NCBI GenBank assembly: GCA_900554095.1
Contig: USGC01000014.1
Coordinates: forward strand, 1 to 20,589
Direction of reading: 5' to 3'
Source of the DNA: an uncultured bacterium
GTDB taxonomy: Bacteria; Cyanobacteriota; Vampirovibrionia; Gastranaerophilales; Gastranaerophilaceae
DNA length: 20,589 nt
In this document: positions 1 through 6,529 of the stretch, in pieces
Position numbering within the stretch: position 1 is the first letter of the stretch
Layout of the letters: every line of letters begins with the position of its first letter
Program-made: the position numbers and the translations under genes
Notes under the pieces: generated by a model
What the model was told of the DNA's origin: nothing
Databases searched by the model: none
What the model saw: only the letters and a program-made list of their open reading frames with translations

Positions 1-91
1 GACTTTGCCAAAATGACTATGGTAAGCTCGTTTTATGTTGGAAAATGCAAAATTTCGGGCAGTTACATACAATGCCGATTTTTGCAAAGTC
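1..91. repeat. 14-nt inverted repeat at left edge
   Basis: Positions 1-14 and 78-91 are reverse complements with one mismatch (13 of 14), starting with GACTTTGC on the left and ending with GCAAAGTC on the right. About 63 nt separate the arms. The right arm ends 3 nt before the stop of the minus-strand membrane gene at 95, so it lies just downstream of the retron operon. There is no T-tract typical of an intrinsic terminator. It could be an element end, a long stem in the 3' end of the operon mRNA, or part of a longer repeat cut by the window edge. Confidence 0.45.
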
Positions 92-94
92 ACT

Positions 95-709
95 TCAGCG
101 TTGTTTTTTCCATTTAAATTGTTTGTCTTTATAGATTGGCTCTAAATTAATTTTAATTTCCTCAACAATTTCATTTATTCTTTTATTTATTTCATCATTT
201 GGATCATTGGAGAATAGTATATTCTCTAAAACAGCCGGATCTTGAGGTGTATCATTATAGTATAAATCTTTTGCAGCGGTTCTTATTTTCAGAGAAAATT
301 CATTCAGTTCAAAGATTAATTTCATTAAATCTAAACCCCAGTAAAGACAGGCATCGTTCATATAATTTTGTAAATTTTCAAGTTTATCCTGTCTTTCAGC
401 CAAGCGGCGATGGGGAATCCAAAAGTGGAATCTTTTGGGAAAAACTCCCATATGTTCAGGATCACGTTGCTTTTCTGAGTTTACCCACCTTTCCACTTCT
501 TTAATATCAAGCTCATTGATGCGTCCAATTCTTGCATATAGTATGGCATCTTGTACATCATATACACTTTTCATTATTTGACAGGCTAGTTCTATTTTTC
601 TCTTTCCGATAAACTCTTTGCGCCATGTATGCAAAGCATAACCTGCTACAACAGCCATGGAAATAGTGGAAAGTGCTGTAATAATCCCTGAGAATTCATT
701 TATTGTCAT
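95..709 (-). CDS. membrane-anchored probable retron effector
   Basis: A 204-residue protein, not assigned to a named family. Residues about 5-28 form one hydrophobic segment with a positively charged end (HTWRKEF), so it is probably an N-terminal anchor with the rest in the cytoplasm. The remainder is charged and mostly helical in character, with several aromatic-rich stretches and no visible nuclease or ATPase motif. Its ATG overlaps the stop of the upstream reverse transcriptase gene (ATGA), with AGGA 9-12 nt upstream, so the two are translationally coupled. Known retron defence systems carry an effector next to the RT, and single-pass or two-pass membrane proteins are one class of these. 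I infer a membrane-acting toxin-like effector held in check by the RT-ncRNA complex. Confidence 0.7.
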   Translation of the reverse strand: MTINEFSGIITALSTISMAVVAGYALHTWRKEFIGKRKIELACQIMKSVYDVQDAILYARIGRINELDIKEVERWVNSEKQRDPEHMGVFPKRFHFWIPHRRLAERQDKLENLQNYMNDACLYWGLDLMKLIFELNEFSLKIRTAAKDLYYNDTPQDPAVLENILFSNDPNDEINKRINEIVEEIKINLEPIYKDKQFKWKKQR

Positions 710-1695
710 TTCTTTTTCCTAATTTTTTGTTTTGATTTTGTATTATATTGCGCTCCGAGTTCATAATAACGTTTGCGAGCTTGATTATATAGTTGAGGGA
801 AAATATTCGGTTCTACCTGTCTCATCGAATTTAGTTTACCATATAGGCTGCGTATTTCAGGAATATCCATTTCTTCAATTGGTTTATTTTTCACAATATT
901 TATTAATTCGTTTCTACGCCTGTTGGGAACTTTTAATTCATTTTTAGGAGAAATTATGCATCCGGTAACGTCTTTGTAATCTTTCGCTGAAAAATATTGT
1001 GTTTTTGTCTCATTAATTTCTAATCCGACACGAGCACACATTTTTTGAATGAGTTTGGGGAATGTTGCCGAAATAGGCCGTTGAGATGAGAAAGTCATAT
1101 CATCAACATATAAACTAAAGGTCAGAGCTTTGGCTTCGGCTATTTCTAATAATTTATCGAAAGTCTTTTTATAGGCCCAATAAATTACATTTTGACTGGA
1201 TGGAGAACCTGTCGGAATATAACCATCTGAGTTATCTAACTTGGGAATAGTAACCAAATCCGTAATTAACCAAGCAATATGTGCTGGCATTTGAAATTCA
1301 TTTTTAAAAGCCTTAAATATGTATTTTCTTGAGGCAGTTTGAAAAAAAGTGTGCAAATCAAAACAAAAAACGTAAGGATTGTTCAGATGATATTGAGCAT
1401 TATTAATATAACAGGAATGCTTTTTGCCAGACATAAGATAATCAGTTGTGATTACTCTGGATAATAATTTATTTAATTTAGACTGTGCTTTCTTTAAGAT
1501 CAGGGTAGGGTCTTCAACAGGTCTTGCCCCCTTTTTATTCTTTTTCTTTTGCTTCCAACATTTATAGTTATCTCGTGAATAATTAAAATGCTCAAGGTAT
1601 TTTTTTGAAACGCCGAGGAGTTCTGCTAATTTGGATTTATTGGATAATCTATATAAGGGGCTATTGTTTATTGGATATGTCTTTATCTGTTTCAT
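706..1695 (-). CDS. retron-type reverse transcriptase (first retron)
   Basis: A 329-residue reverse transcriptase, which in retrons copies part of a partner ncRNA into branched multicopy single-stranded DNA. Visible hallmarks are the retron NAxxH motif (NAQYH, residues 99-103), the first catalytic aspartate in CFDLHTFF (D113), PTGSPSSQ (161-168), the catalytic YVDD box (196-199) and the VTG motif (243-245). Length matches stand-alone retron RTs. I chose the ATG at 1695, which has AAGGG about 8 nt upstream; a longer TTG start at 1710 is possible but would absorb that Shine-Dalgarno. The gene overlaps the XRE gene by about 35 nt and the downstream membrane gene by 4 nt. VTG rather than a group II maturase domain X argues against an intron-encoded RT. 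Confidence 0.93.
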   Translation of the reverse strand: MKQIKTYPINNSPLYRLSNKSKLAELLGVSKKYLEHFNYSRDNYKCWKQKKKNKKGARPVEDPTLILKKAQSKLNKLLSRVITTDYLMSGKKHSCYINNAQYHLNNPYVFCFDLHTFFQTASRKYIFKAFKNEFQMPAHIAWLITDLVTIPKLDNSDGYIPTGSPSSQNVIYWAYKKTFDKLLEIAEAKALTFSLYVDDMTFSSQRPISATFPKLIQKMCARVGLEINETKTQYFSAKDYKDVTGCIISPKNELKVPNRRRNELINIVKNKPIEEMDIPEIRSLYGKLNSMRQVEPNIFPQLYNQARKRYYELGAQYNTKSKQKIRKKK

Positions 1696-1981
1696 CTTTG
1701 TACCCTTCAAGTATTTCTAATAACTTAAGCATAATATTTCTCATACCAATTTTAAAAGGACCTCTGTTTTTTTCTTTATCTAAATTTTCAGAAAAAAATA
1801 AAAGTGCTGAAGTTGTCGTTTGAAAAATTGCTGCGTATTTGTTTAATATTTCAAGGGTAGGCTGAGCTTTTTCGGTTTCTATTTTGGATAGATATGCAGG
1901 GGATATACCAAGTTCATTTGCTAAATCACTTGATTTTTTATCATGTAAAACTCTTAATAACCTCAGTGCATTTCCTAACAT
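1661..1981 (-). CDS. XRE-family helix-turn-helix regulator in retron operon
   Basis: A 106-residue protein with an N-terminal Xre/Cro-type helix-turn-helix over about residues 4-60 (ALRLLRVLHDKKSSDLANELGIS..YLSKIE), followed by a charged C-terminal tail. It is the first large gene of the operon and its end overlaps the RT start. HTH proteins encoded between the ncRNA and the RT occur in several retron types, where they can be regulators or structural partners of the effector complex. GGAAG precedes the ATG by 5 nt. DNA binding is a family-level inference; no operator was identified nearby. It is unrelated in sequence to the other XRE protein at 8094-8426. Confidence 0.85.
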   Translation of the reverse strand: MLGNALRLLRVLHDKKSSDLANELGISPAYLSKIETEKAQPTLEILNKYAAIFQTTTSALLFFSENLDKEKNRGPFKIGMRNIMLKLLEILEGYKDETDKDISNKQ

Positions 1982-2018
1982 AGTCTTCCAATCAACAAAA
2001 GTGAGGAGCTAGTTTTAA

Positions 2019-2156
2019 CTACTCATCATTTGACAGAAGCTGTGCTAATTTTAAGACTAAGCGAATAGCTAAATAAAGCACGCATCTGTTCGACATAATT
2101 TTCAATAAAACGGTTTTCCATTTACACAAAAATCTGTGCTTAGTCATCATTTTCAT
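2019..2156 (-). CDS. small basic hydrophobic ORF, 45 aa
   Basis: An ATG at 2156 follows a perfect AAAGGAGG Shine-Dalgarno with 5-nt spacing and opens 45 codons before a TAG. The product starts MKMMTKHRFLCKWK, is strongly basic in its first half and has an amphipathic, leucine-rich second half with few acidic residues until the final NDE. The ORF lies between the candidate retron RNA and the XRE gene and overlaps the 3' arm of that RNA, so transcription would make both. It could be a genuine small protein (membrane-active peptide or leader peptide), or the ribosome-binding site could be a chance purine run inside the ncRNA. No homologue is recognised. Confidence 0.4.
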   Translation of the reverse strand: MKMMTKHRFLCKWKTVLLKIMSNRCVLYLAIRLVLKLAQLLSNDE

Positions 2157-2264
2157 CTGATCCTCCTTTCACATCACCAAGGTTATTTAGACATCTAAAT
2201 ATTCTGACCTTAGCAACGTTTCCCTCTGAAAGGAAAGACTGATAACTTGGGGTAAATGGAAAAC
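2113..2264 (-). ncRNA. candidate retron msr-msd ncRNA (first retron)
   Basis: Two 13-nt perfect inverted repeats, GTTTTCCATTTAC at 2113-2125 and its complement at 2252-2264, frame 126 nt. This is the expected layout of retron a1/a2 arms. Inside lies an msd-like hairpin at 2179-2211: 5 bp (AAGGT/ACCTT) plus 8 bp (TATTTAGA/TCTAAATA) with a 2-nt loop and one 5-nt bulge. A second hairpin at 2219-2236 has a TTTCC/GGAAA stem. The RNA would be read on the minus strand, upstream of the XRE and RT genes. A canonical branch guanosine in a TAGC context was not found immediately after a1, and no promoter sits directly before a1, so the call is tentative. Confidence 0.5.
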
Positions 2265-2285
2265 ACATAGCTCCGTCATTTTCTA

Positions 2286-2460
2286 TCAGCACGAATTTCC
2301 CTCGTGCTGAGCTGGACTGGGGATATCATACTGTCCATATCTACTACAGACGAGATGTCCTCCGGCCAATATTTGACTACTTACGTAATCTCAGGTAACA
2401 TTTCTGCTACCCCCGACGGTGAGGGAATGTTTTGGTTGCTTTCACAACCTGCCCCATAGC
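2286..2460 (-). ncRNA. unassigned structured RNA leader
   Basis: Read on the minus strand, this stretch holds several nested stems: a hairpin closed by a GAAA tetraloop (2434-2449, 6 bp including one G-U), a stem of AACATT/AATGTT (2397-2402 with 2426-2431) enclosing a CCC/GGG stem, and a 9-bp perfect hairpin (2286-2294 with 2302-2310). A TGGGG/CCCCA pairing could close the first domain into a multibranched fold. It has no good ORF. It would lie at the 5' end of the retron transcript. Possibilities are a riboswitch-like leader, an extension of the retron ncRNA, or a remnant of a group II intron. No domain V was found, so the intron idea is weak. Confidence 0.5.
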
Positions 2461-2464
2461 CAGA

Positions 2465-2493
2465 AGTCTATATAGTGTTGATTATAGAGTCAA
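2465..2493 (-). promoter_or_regulatory. candidate sigma70-type promoter of first retron
   Basis: On the minus strand TTGACT (2488-2493) is followed after 17 nt by TAGACT (2465-2470), which matches 4 of 6 bases of the -10 consensus. The start point would fall near 2458, exactly where the structured leader begins. AT-rich sequence lies upstream, towards the recombinase end. Confidence 0.45.
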
Positions 2494-2555
2494 TATATTT
2501 TTTACTGCTGGGAAATTTTTTTTACTATAAAGAAAAGTTATGTACTTTTATTCTT

Positions 2556-4184
2556 TTAATTAAATACTTTTTCCTGTTCTTCGAAGTTAAGGTTTTTAGA
2601 GGCTATTTCAAATAGTTTTTGCAGGTTGACGGTTAAAGTTCCGGAGAGAAGTTGGTTGACTATTTTGGGTGATAGGTAAGCGAGGTTGAGGTATTTGTAG
2701 ATGGTGCGTTTGGAGATGCGTTCTTGTTTGGCGATGTCATCGGTACTTAGACTTTTCTCATAAAGTTTCTTATACCGCCAGGCGTATGCAAAGGCTCTAA
2801 CGATGAGGCGGTTGTTGTCATTAACACTCATCAGTCCGACCTTTCCGGCATTATAGACATTGCTTGACAGCCCTCGGTTGATGATGACCTGTTTTTCATA
2901 GATGATTTGGTTGTTGGCATTATCAGCAATAAACTCCAGCGGGTTGTTGCTTTCATTCAGCGAATCGCCGGTGTAAGCCGAGAGGATTGTTGGATCAGTA
3001 TTAAAAAAGAAGGTCAAGCGATCCTTCTGATAAATGATTTTGTTAATGAAGTTGCGGATAAAATTGCGTTGCGCGAAATAGTCCATATCGTTGAAGTTTA
3101 TCAGTTTTAAAGCCATTGCGCTGTCTTTGTTTAAGCCATTGAGATTGCCGTTAAGAATCTCAATAATGGCATCTTTGGCGAGCTTATCAATTTGCTCCGT
3201 GGGTAGGAACAAACCCTTAATAGAATAGTAATGTCGTTTGGTAGCTTTCTTTTTGCTGTTGGCTTGATTGGTAAAAATTGTGCCATTGGCATCAAACAGT
3301 TTTCCAGTCAGCAGATTATTGTTTCTGTTCCTTGTATGACTAGAGCTGTTGTCATTATCTTTGAGTTTGGCTTGTACCTTTTCCCATAATTCTTTTGATA
3401 TGATGGCCTCATGCTGTCCTTTAAATGCTTGTCCAGTGCGTTTATTCTCAATCATGCCGAGGTATAATTTTTCATGCAGCAAGCGGTGGAGCGCGGATAT
3501 TTTAAAAGGTTTGCCGCCTTTCTGTTCCCCCTTGTTGGTTATCCAGCCTTTATGTTTGAAACCTTTAATTTCAGCAAATTTCTCAAGTTCGGCCAGAGAG
3601 CCGCATTGTAAATAACCTTCAAAAATGCTGCGTACCTGTTCAGCCTCAATTGGATTAATGACCAATTTTTTATCTTTAATATCGTAACCAAGTTTAGGAA
3701 TGCCGCCCGTCCACAAACCTTTGGCCTTACTGGCGCGGATTTTATCTCGGACACGTTCCGAGGATACCTCTCGCTCGAATTGGGCAAAGGACAGCAGCAT
3801 ATTTAAGGTTAGTTTACCCATGGAGGTTGATGTATCAAAGGCTTGGGTAATCGAAACAAAGCTGCAGCCATATTTATCAAATTCTTTCATCATATTATGA
3901 AAGTCCATAATCGAGCGTGACAAACGGTCAACCTTGTAAACCACCACCGTTTGAATTAAGCCCCGGCGGATGTCTTCAAGCATTTGTTTTAAAGCCGGAC
4001 GCTCCATTGTGCCGCCGGAGATGCCGCCATCGGTATAGGTTTTGAAATATTCCCAGTTATTAAAGGCTTGAGACATAATGTAACTGCGGCAGGCGTCTTC
4101 CTGATTATGCAGGGAGTTAAACTCAAGCTCTAAACCCTTTTCGGTAGATTTGCGGACATAGATTGCGCAGTTTACTCTAGCCAT
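2556..4184 (-). CDS. large serine recombinase (integrase/resolvase family)
   Basis: A 542-residue site-specific recombinase likely to integrate or excise the element. The N-terminal resolvase domain (about 1-155) has the nucleophile serine in IYVRKST (S13) and the conserved VDRLSRS arginine motif. A recombinase domain follows (about 165-280), then a long C-terminal region ending in a helix-turn-helix-like segment (DDIAKQERISKRTIYKYL). Where many large serine recombinases have a cysteine zinc ribbon, this one has LLTGKLFDANGTIF with no cysteines, the variety common in alphaproteobacteria. The start overlaps the DUF2924 stop by 8 nt, a typical pairing. Attachment sites could not be identified by eye. 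Confidence 0.93.
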   Translation of the reverse strand: MARVNCAIYVRKSTEKGLELEFNSLHNQEDACRSYIMSQAFNNWEYFKTYTDGGISGGTMERPALKQMLEDIRRGLIQTVVVYKVDRLSRSIMDFHNMMKEFDKYGCSFVSITQAFDTSTSMGKLTLNMLLSFAQFEREVSSERVRDKIRASKAKGLWTGGIPKLGYDIKDKKLVINPIEAEQVRSIFEGYLQCGSLAELEKFAEIKGFKHKGWITNKGEQKGGKPFKISALHRLLHEKLYLGMIENKRTGQAFKGQHEAIISKELWEKVQAKLKDNDNSSSHTRNRNNNLLTGKLFDANGTIFTNQANSKKKATKRHYYSIKGLFLPTEQIDKLAKDAIIEILNGNLNGLNKDSAMALKLINFNDMDYFAQRNFIRNFINKIIYQKDRLTFFFNTDPTILSAYTGDSLNESNNPLEFIADNANNQIIYEKQVIINRGLSSNVYNAGKVGLMSVNDNNRLIVRAFAYAWRYKKLYEKSLSTDDIAKQERISKRTIYKYLNLAYLSPKIVNQLLSGTLTVNLQKLFEIASKNLNFEEQEKVFN

Positions 4185-4629
4185 GAGCCGCCTCCTTTAA
4201 TGCCCGTTTGTTGTTTAATCCGAAGAAGTCATAGCCAGAGACCTTTATGCCGCAGATTTCTTTGGCTATAGCGGACAGAGTTTTATAATGCTGTCCGTTG
4301 TAAATAAAATCATTAATTTCCGCGATAGTAACCTTATACTGCTGGCCAAGGTAAGTCTTAATGATTTCGGTGCCGGGATGCAGATTGTATTTGGTCTTAT
4401 AAACCTTAACCATACACTCATCGGGGTTTTCGGAGTATTTTTCCAGCTTAGTCAGGTGTTTGCGTTCAATCTTGAGATTGGCATTTTCACAGGCGATATA
4501 ATACCACAGCGCGCGAAACTGCCGTTCATAAGGACTGTTATGATACCGCGCCCATAGATCAGCTTGTCTCTGGTGACTTAGTTTTTTTAATTCTTCAGCG
4601 CTTCTCGGCAGATAAATCTTCTTCCTCAT
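4177..4629 (-). CDS. DUF2924 family protein
   Basis: A 150-residue protein whose C-terminal half matches the DUF2924 pattern: a hydrophilic strand region (GQQYKVTIAEINDFIYNGQHYKTLSAIAKEICG) followed by SGYDFFGLN. Its function is unknown. In alphaproteobacteria DUF2924 genes regularly precede large serine recombinase genes, as here, which suggests an accessory or regulatory role in recombination. AAGGAG lies about 8 nt upstream of the ATG at 4629. The gene starts a minus-strand operon facing away from the methyltransferase gene. Confidence 0.78.
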   Translation of the reverse strand: MRKKIYLPRSAEELKKLSHQRQADLWARYHNSPYERQFRALWYYIACENANLKIERKHLTKLEKYSENPDECMVKVYKTKYNLHPGTEIIKTYLGQQYKVTIAEINDFIYNGQHYKTLSAIAKEICGIKVSGYDFFGLNNKRALKEAAHG

Positions 4630-4830
4630 CTATCAACTCCTTGTTTTTACATATTTTGTAAGTTCAGTAACGCTTACATAGGACAGAAAGTCAACTCAAA
4701 ATAGTCTAAAATAGACTTATTTTTCGCTTTTTGTCATTCTAATAACTCTTTGTTTTTCAACAAAACTTATGAATTTAAAAATTCTATTAATAAGGGGGGG
4801 TAGTAAAACCCAAAACAAAGGAGAAAAAGT
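4630..4830. promoter_or_regulatory. divergent regulatory region with small palindromes
   Basis: This region separates the minus-strand recombinase operon from the plus-strand phage-like genes. It contains AGTCT-AAAAT-AGACT (4703-4717) and GAATTT-AA-AAATTC (4771-4784), both possible operators, plus a run of seven G (4794-4800). The methyltransferase start has a good AAAGGAG Shine-Dalgarno. No -10/-35 pair stands out convincingly in either direction. Confidence 0.35.
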
Positions 4831-6165
4831 ATGTCTAATAAACAGATAAAAATTGAATATACAGCCTTGGAAAATCTTAACCCTTATAAAGGAAATCCTA
4901 AGGTTCATGACGAGAAACAAATTCAGCAAATTGCTAAATCGATTGAAAGATTTGGTTTTAATAATCCCATTTTGATTGATGAAAAATTAGAGGTAATTGC
5001 CGGTCATGGTCGTCTGTTGGCCGCAAGACTGTTAAAACTGGAAACAGTTCCTGTAGTTCGTCTCATACATCTTTCTGAAGCGGAAAAACGGGCTTATCGC
5101 ATAGCAGACAATAAATTATCGGAGAATGGTCGATGGGATACGGATTTGTTAAAGCTGGAATTTTCAGAAATTGAGAAACTGGCTCTAAATCTTGAAGACG
5201 AATTGAACCTGGATATTACCGGATTTGATTTTAAGGAGATAGATGTTCTTCTGGCGGAAGACAGACCTAATAAAAAAGCGGATGAAAAACTTAATTCCGT
5301 TCCGTATGTGCCGGAAAATGAAATAGTCAGTCAACACGGCGATGTCTGGTTGTTGGGAAAGCATAAAGTTATTTGTGGGGATTCACTGCAAGAGGAAACA
5401 TATCAGCGTTTGTTTGAAGAGGTTAAAGCCAGTATGGTTTTTATTGATTCGCCGTACAATGTTAAAATTCAAGGACATGTTTGCGGCGCAGGTCAAACGA
5501 AGCATAAAGAGTTTGCTTTTGGTTCCGGCGAGATGAATGAGGCTGAATTTATTTCGTTTTTGAAAACATCAATGGCGAATATAGCTAAATATTCTGCTGA
5601 AAATTCCATTCATTATGTTTGCATGGATTGGCGGCACATATACGAACTTATTTCAGCGGCGAGGGATATCTATCCCAAAATGCTGAATATGGTGGTTTGG
5701 TGCAAGAAAAACGGTGGCATGGGTAGTTTTTACCGATCTCAGCATGAGCTGATTTTCGTTTTTCAGAACGGCAAAGGTTCTCATGTCAATAATGTAGAGT
5801 TAGGCAAGCATGGGCGCTATCGAACGAATGTTTGGCATTATGCCGGTGTTAATAGTTTTGGTTCCGAACAGAAAAATCTCAAAATGCATCCAACCGTTAA
5901 GCCTGTGGAATTAGTCCGCGACGCAATTTTGGATGTTTCTAAACGCAGCGATATTGTACTGGACGCGTTTCTCGGCAGCGGAACAACGCTGATTGCGGCA
6001 GAAAAAGCTGGGCGTGTTTGTTATGGAATCGAATATGAGCCTTTGTATATCGACACGATTATCCGCCGATACCATGAACTGACCGGGAATTGGGCCATTC
6101 ATCAAAGCTCGCAAAAATCATATGAACAATTACTGCAAGAAAAATTGGAGAAAATCAATGAGTGA
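4831..6165 (+). CDS. ParB-like nuclease domain / DNA methyltransferase fusion
   Basis: A 444-residue modification enzyme of a type common in prophages. Residues about 5-115 form a ParB/Srx-like domain (LNPYKGNPKVHD, then VIAGHGRLLAARLL). The rest is an N6-adenine or N4-cytosine methyltransferase with the catalytic motif IV as DSPY (about 206-209, a DPPY variant) and the S-adenosylmethionine-binding motif I near the C-terminus (LDAFLGSGTT, about 377). The order IV before I marks the beta class. It would protect phage DNA from restriction or mark it for regulation. It starts a plus-strand operon with the DUF5681 and terminase genes, and its stop overlaps the next start by 8 nt. No cognate restriction enzyme is next to it. 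Confidence 0.9.
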   Translation: MSNKQIKIEYTALENLNPYKGNPKVHDEKQIQQIAKSIERFGFNNPILIDEKLEVIAGHGRLLAARLLKLETVPVVRLIHLSEAEKRAYRIADNKLSENGRWDTDLLKLEFSEIEKLALNLEDELNLDITGFDFKEIDVLLAEDRPNKKADEKLNSVPYVPENEIVSQHGDVWLLGKHKVICGDSLQEETYQRLFEEVKASMVFIDSPYNVKIQGHVCGAGQTKHKEFAFGSGEMNEAEFISFLKTSMANIAKYSAENSIHYVCMDWRHIYELISAARDIYPKMLNMVVWCKKNGGMGSFYRSQHELIFVFQNGKGSHVNNVELGKHGRYRTNVWHYAGVNSFGSEQKNLKMHPTVKPVELVRDAILDVSKRSDIVLDAFLGSGTTLIAAEKAGRVCYGIEYEPLYIDTIIRRYHELTGNWAIHQSSQKSYEQLLQEKLEKINE

Positions 6166-6529
6166 AAGCGGTTATAAAAATCCACCCAAACATTCGCGAT
6201 TTCAGAAGGGGTGTTCGGGTAATCCTGCAGGGAGGCCGAAAGGAAGCAAAAACACGCTCAAACTTCTGGATGCTGTTTTGGAACAGAAAATTAAAATTCA
6301 GCAAGAGGGCAAAACCATCAGCATTACCAAAAAGCAGGCGATGCTGATGCAATTGGTTAATGCTGCGGTAAAAGGCGAAATTAAGGCCATTGCGGCGCTT
6401 TTTCCATACATGATGCAGCTGGACATGAAAGAAGAGCAATCCTTGGAAACAAGCAAATTGTCTCTAAAAGATGTGGAAATTTTACAACAATTTTTAGAAG
6501 AAAATAAACAGGAGAGTAAAAATGACTGA
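6158..6529 (+). CDS. DUF5681 domain protein
   Basis: A 123-residue protein whose N-terminus has the DUF5681 signature (HSRFQKGCSGNPAGRPKGSKN), rich in basic residues and glycine, followed by a helical region. Its role is not established. It sits directly before large terminase genes in many prophages, so a DNA-packaging or small-terminase-like role is a reasonable inference. I chose the ATG at 6158, preceded by GGAG about 7 nt upstream, and not an upstream ATG at 6122, because the domain begins right after it. It overlaps both neighbours by 8 nt. Confidence 0.82.
   Translation: MSESGYKNPPKHSRFQKGCSGNPAGRPKGSKNTLKLLDAVLEQKIKIQQEGKTISITKKQAMLMQLVNAAVKGEIKAIAALFPYMMQLDMKEEQSLETSKLSLKDVEILQQFLEENKQESKND

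Noticed and set aside
1605..1823. Plus-strand ORF opposite the retron XRE and RT genes
   Set aside because: Antisense shadow of two genes with clear motifs; no ribosome-binding site.
2019..2460. Complete group II intron
   Set aside because: No domain V/VI, no GTGYG 5' end, and the nearby RT has retron motifs and no maturase region.
4794..4800. Phase-variable poly-G tract
   Set aside because: Seven G in an intergenic stretch is short, and it is not positioned in a promoter spacer or in a coding frame.
4717..4929. 70-codon minus-strand ORF upstream of the methyltransferase
   Set aside because: It overlaps the start of a well-supported gene on the other strand, lacks a ribosome-binding site and has low-complexity hydrophobic sequence from AT-rich DNA.
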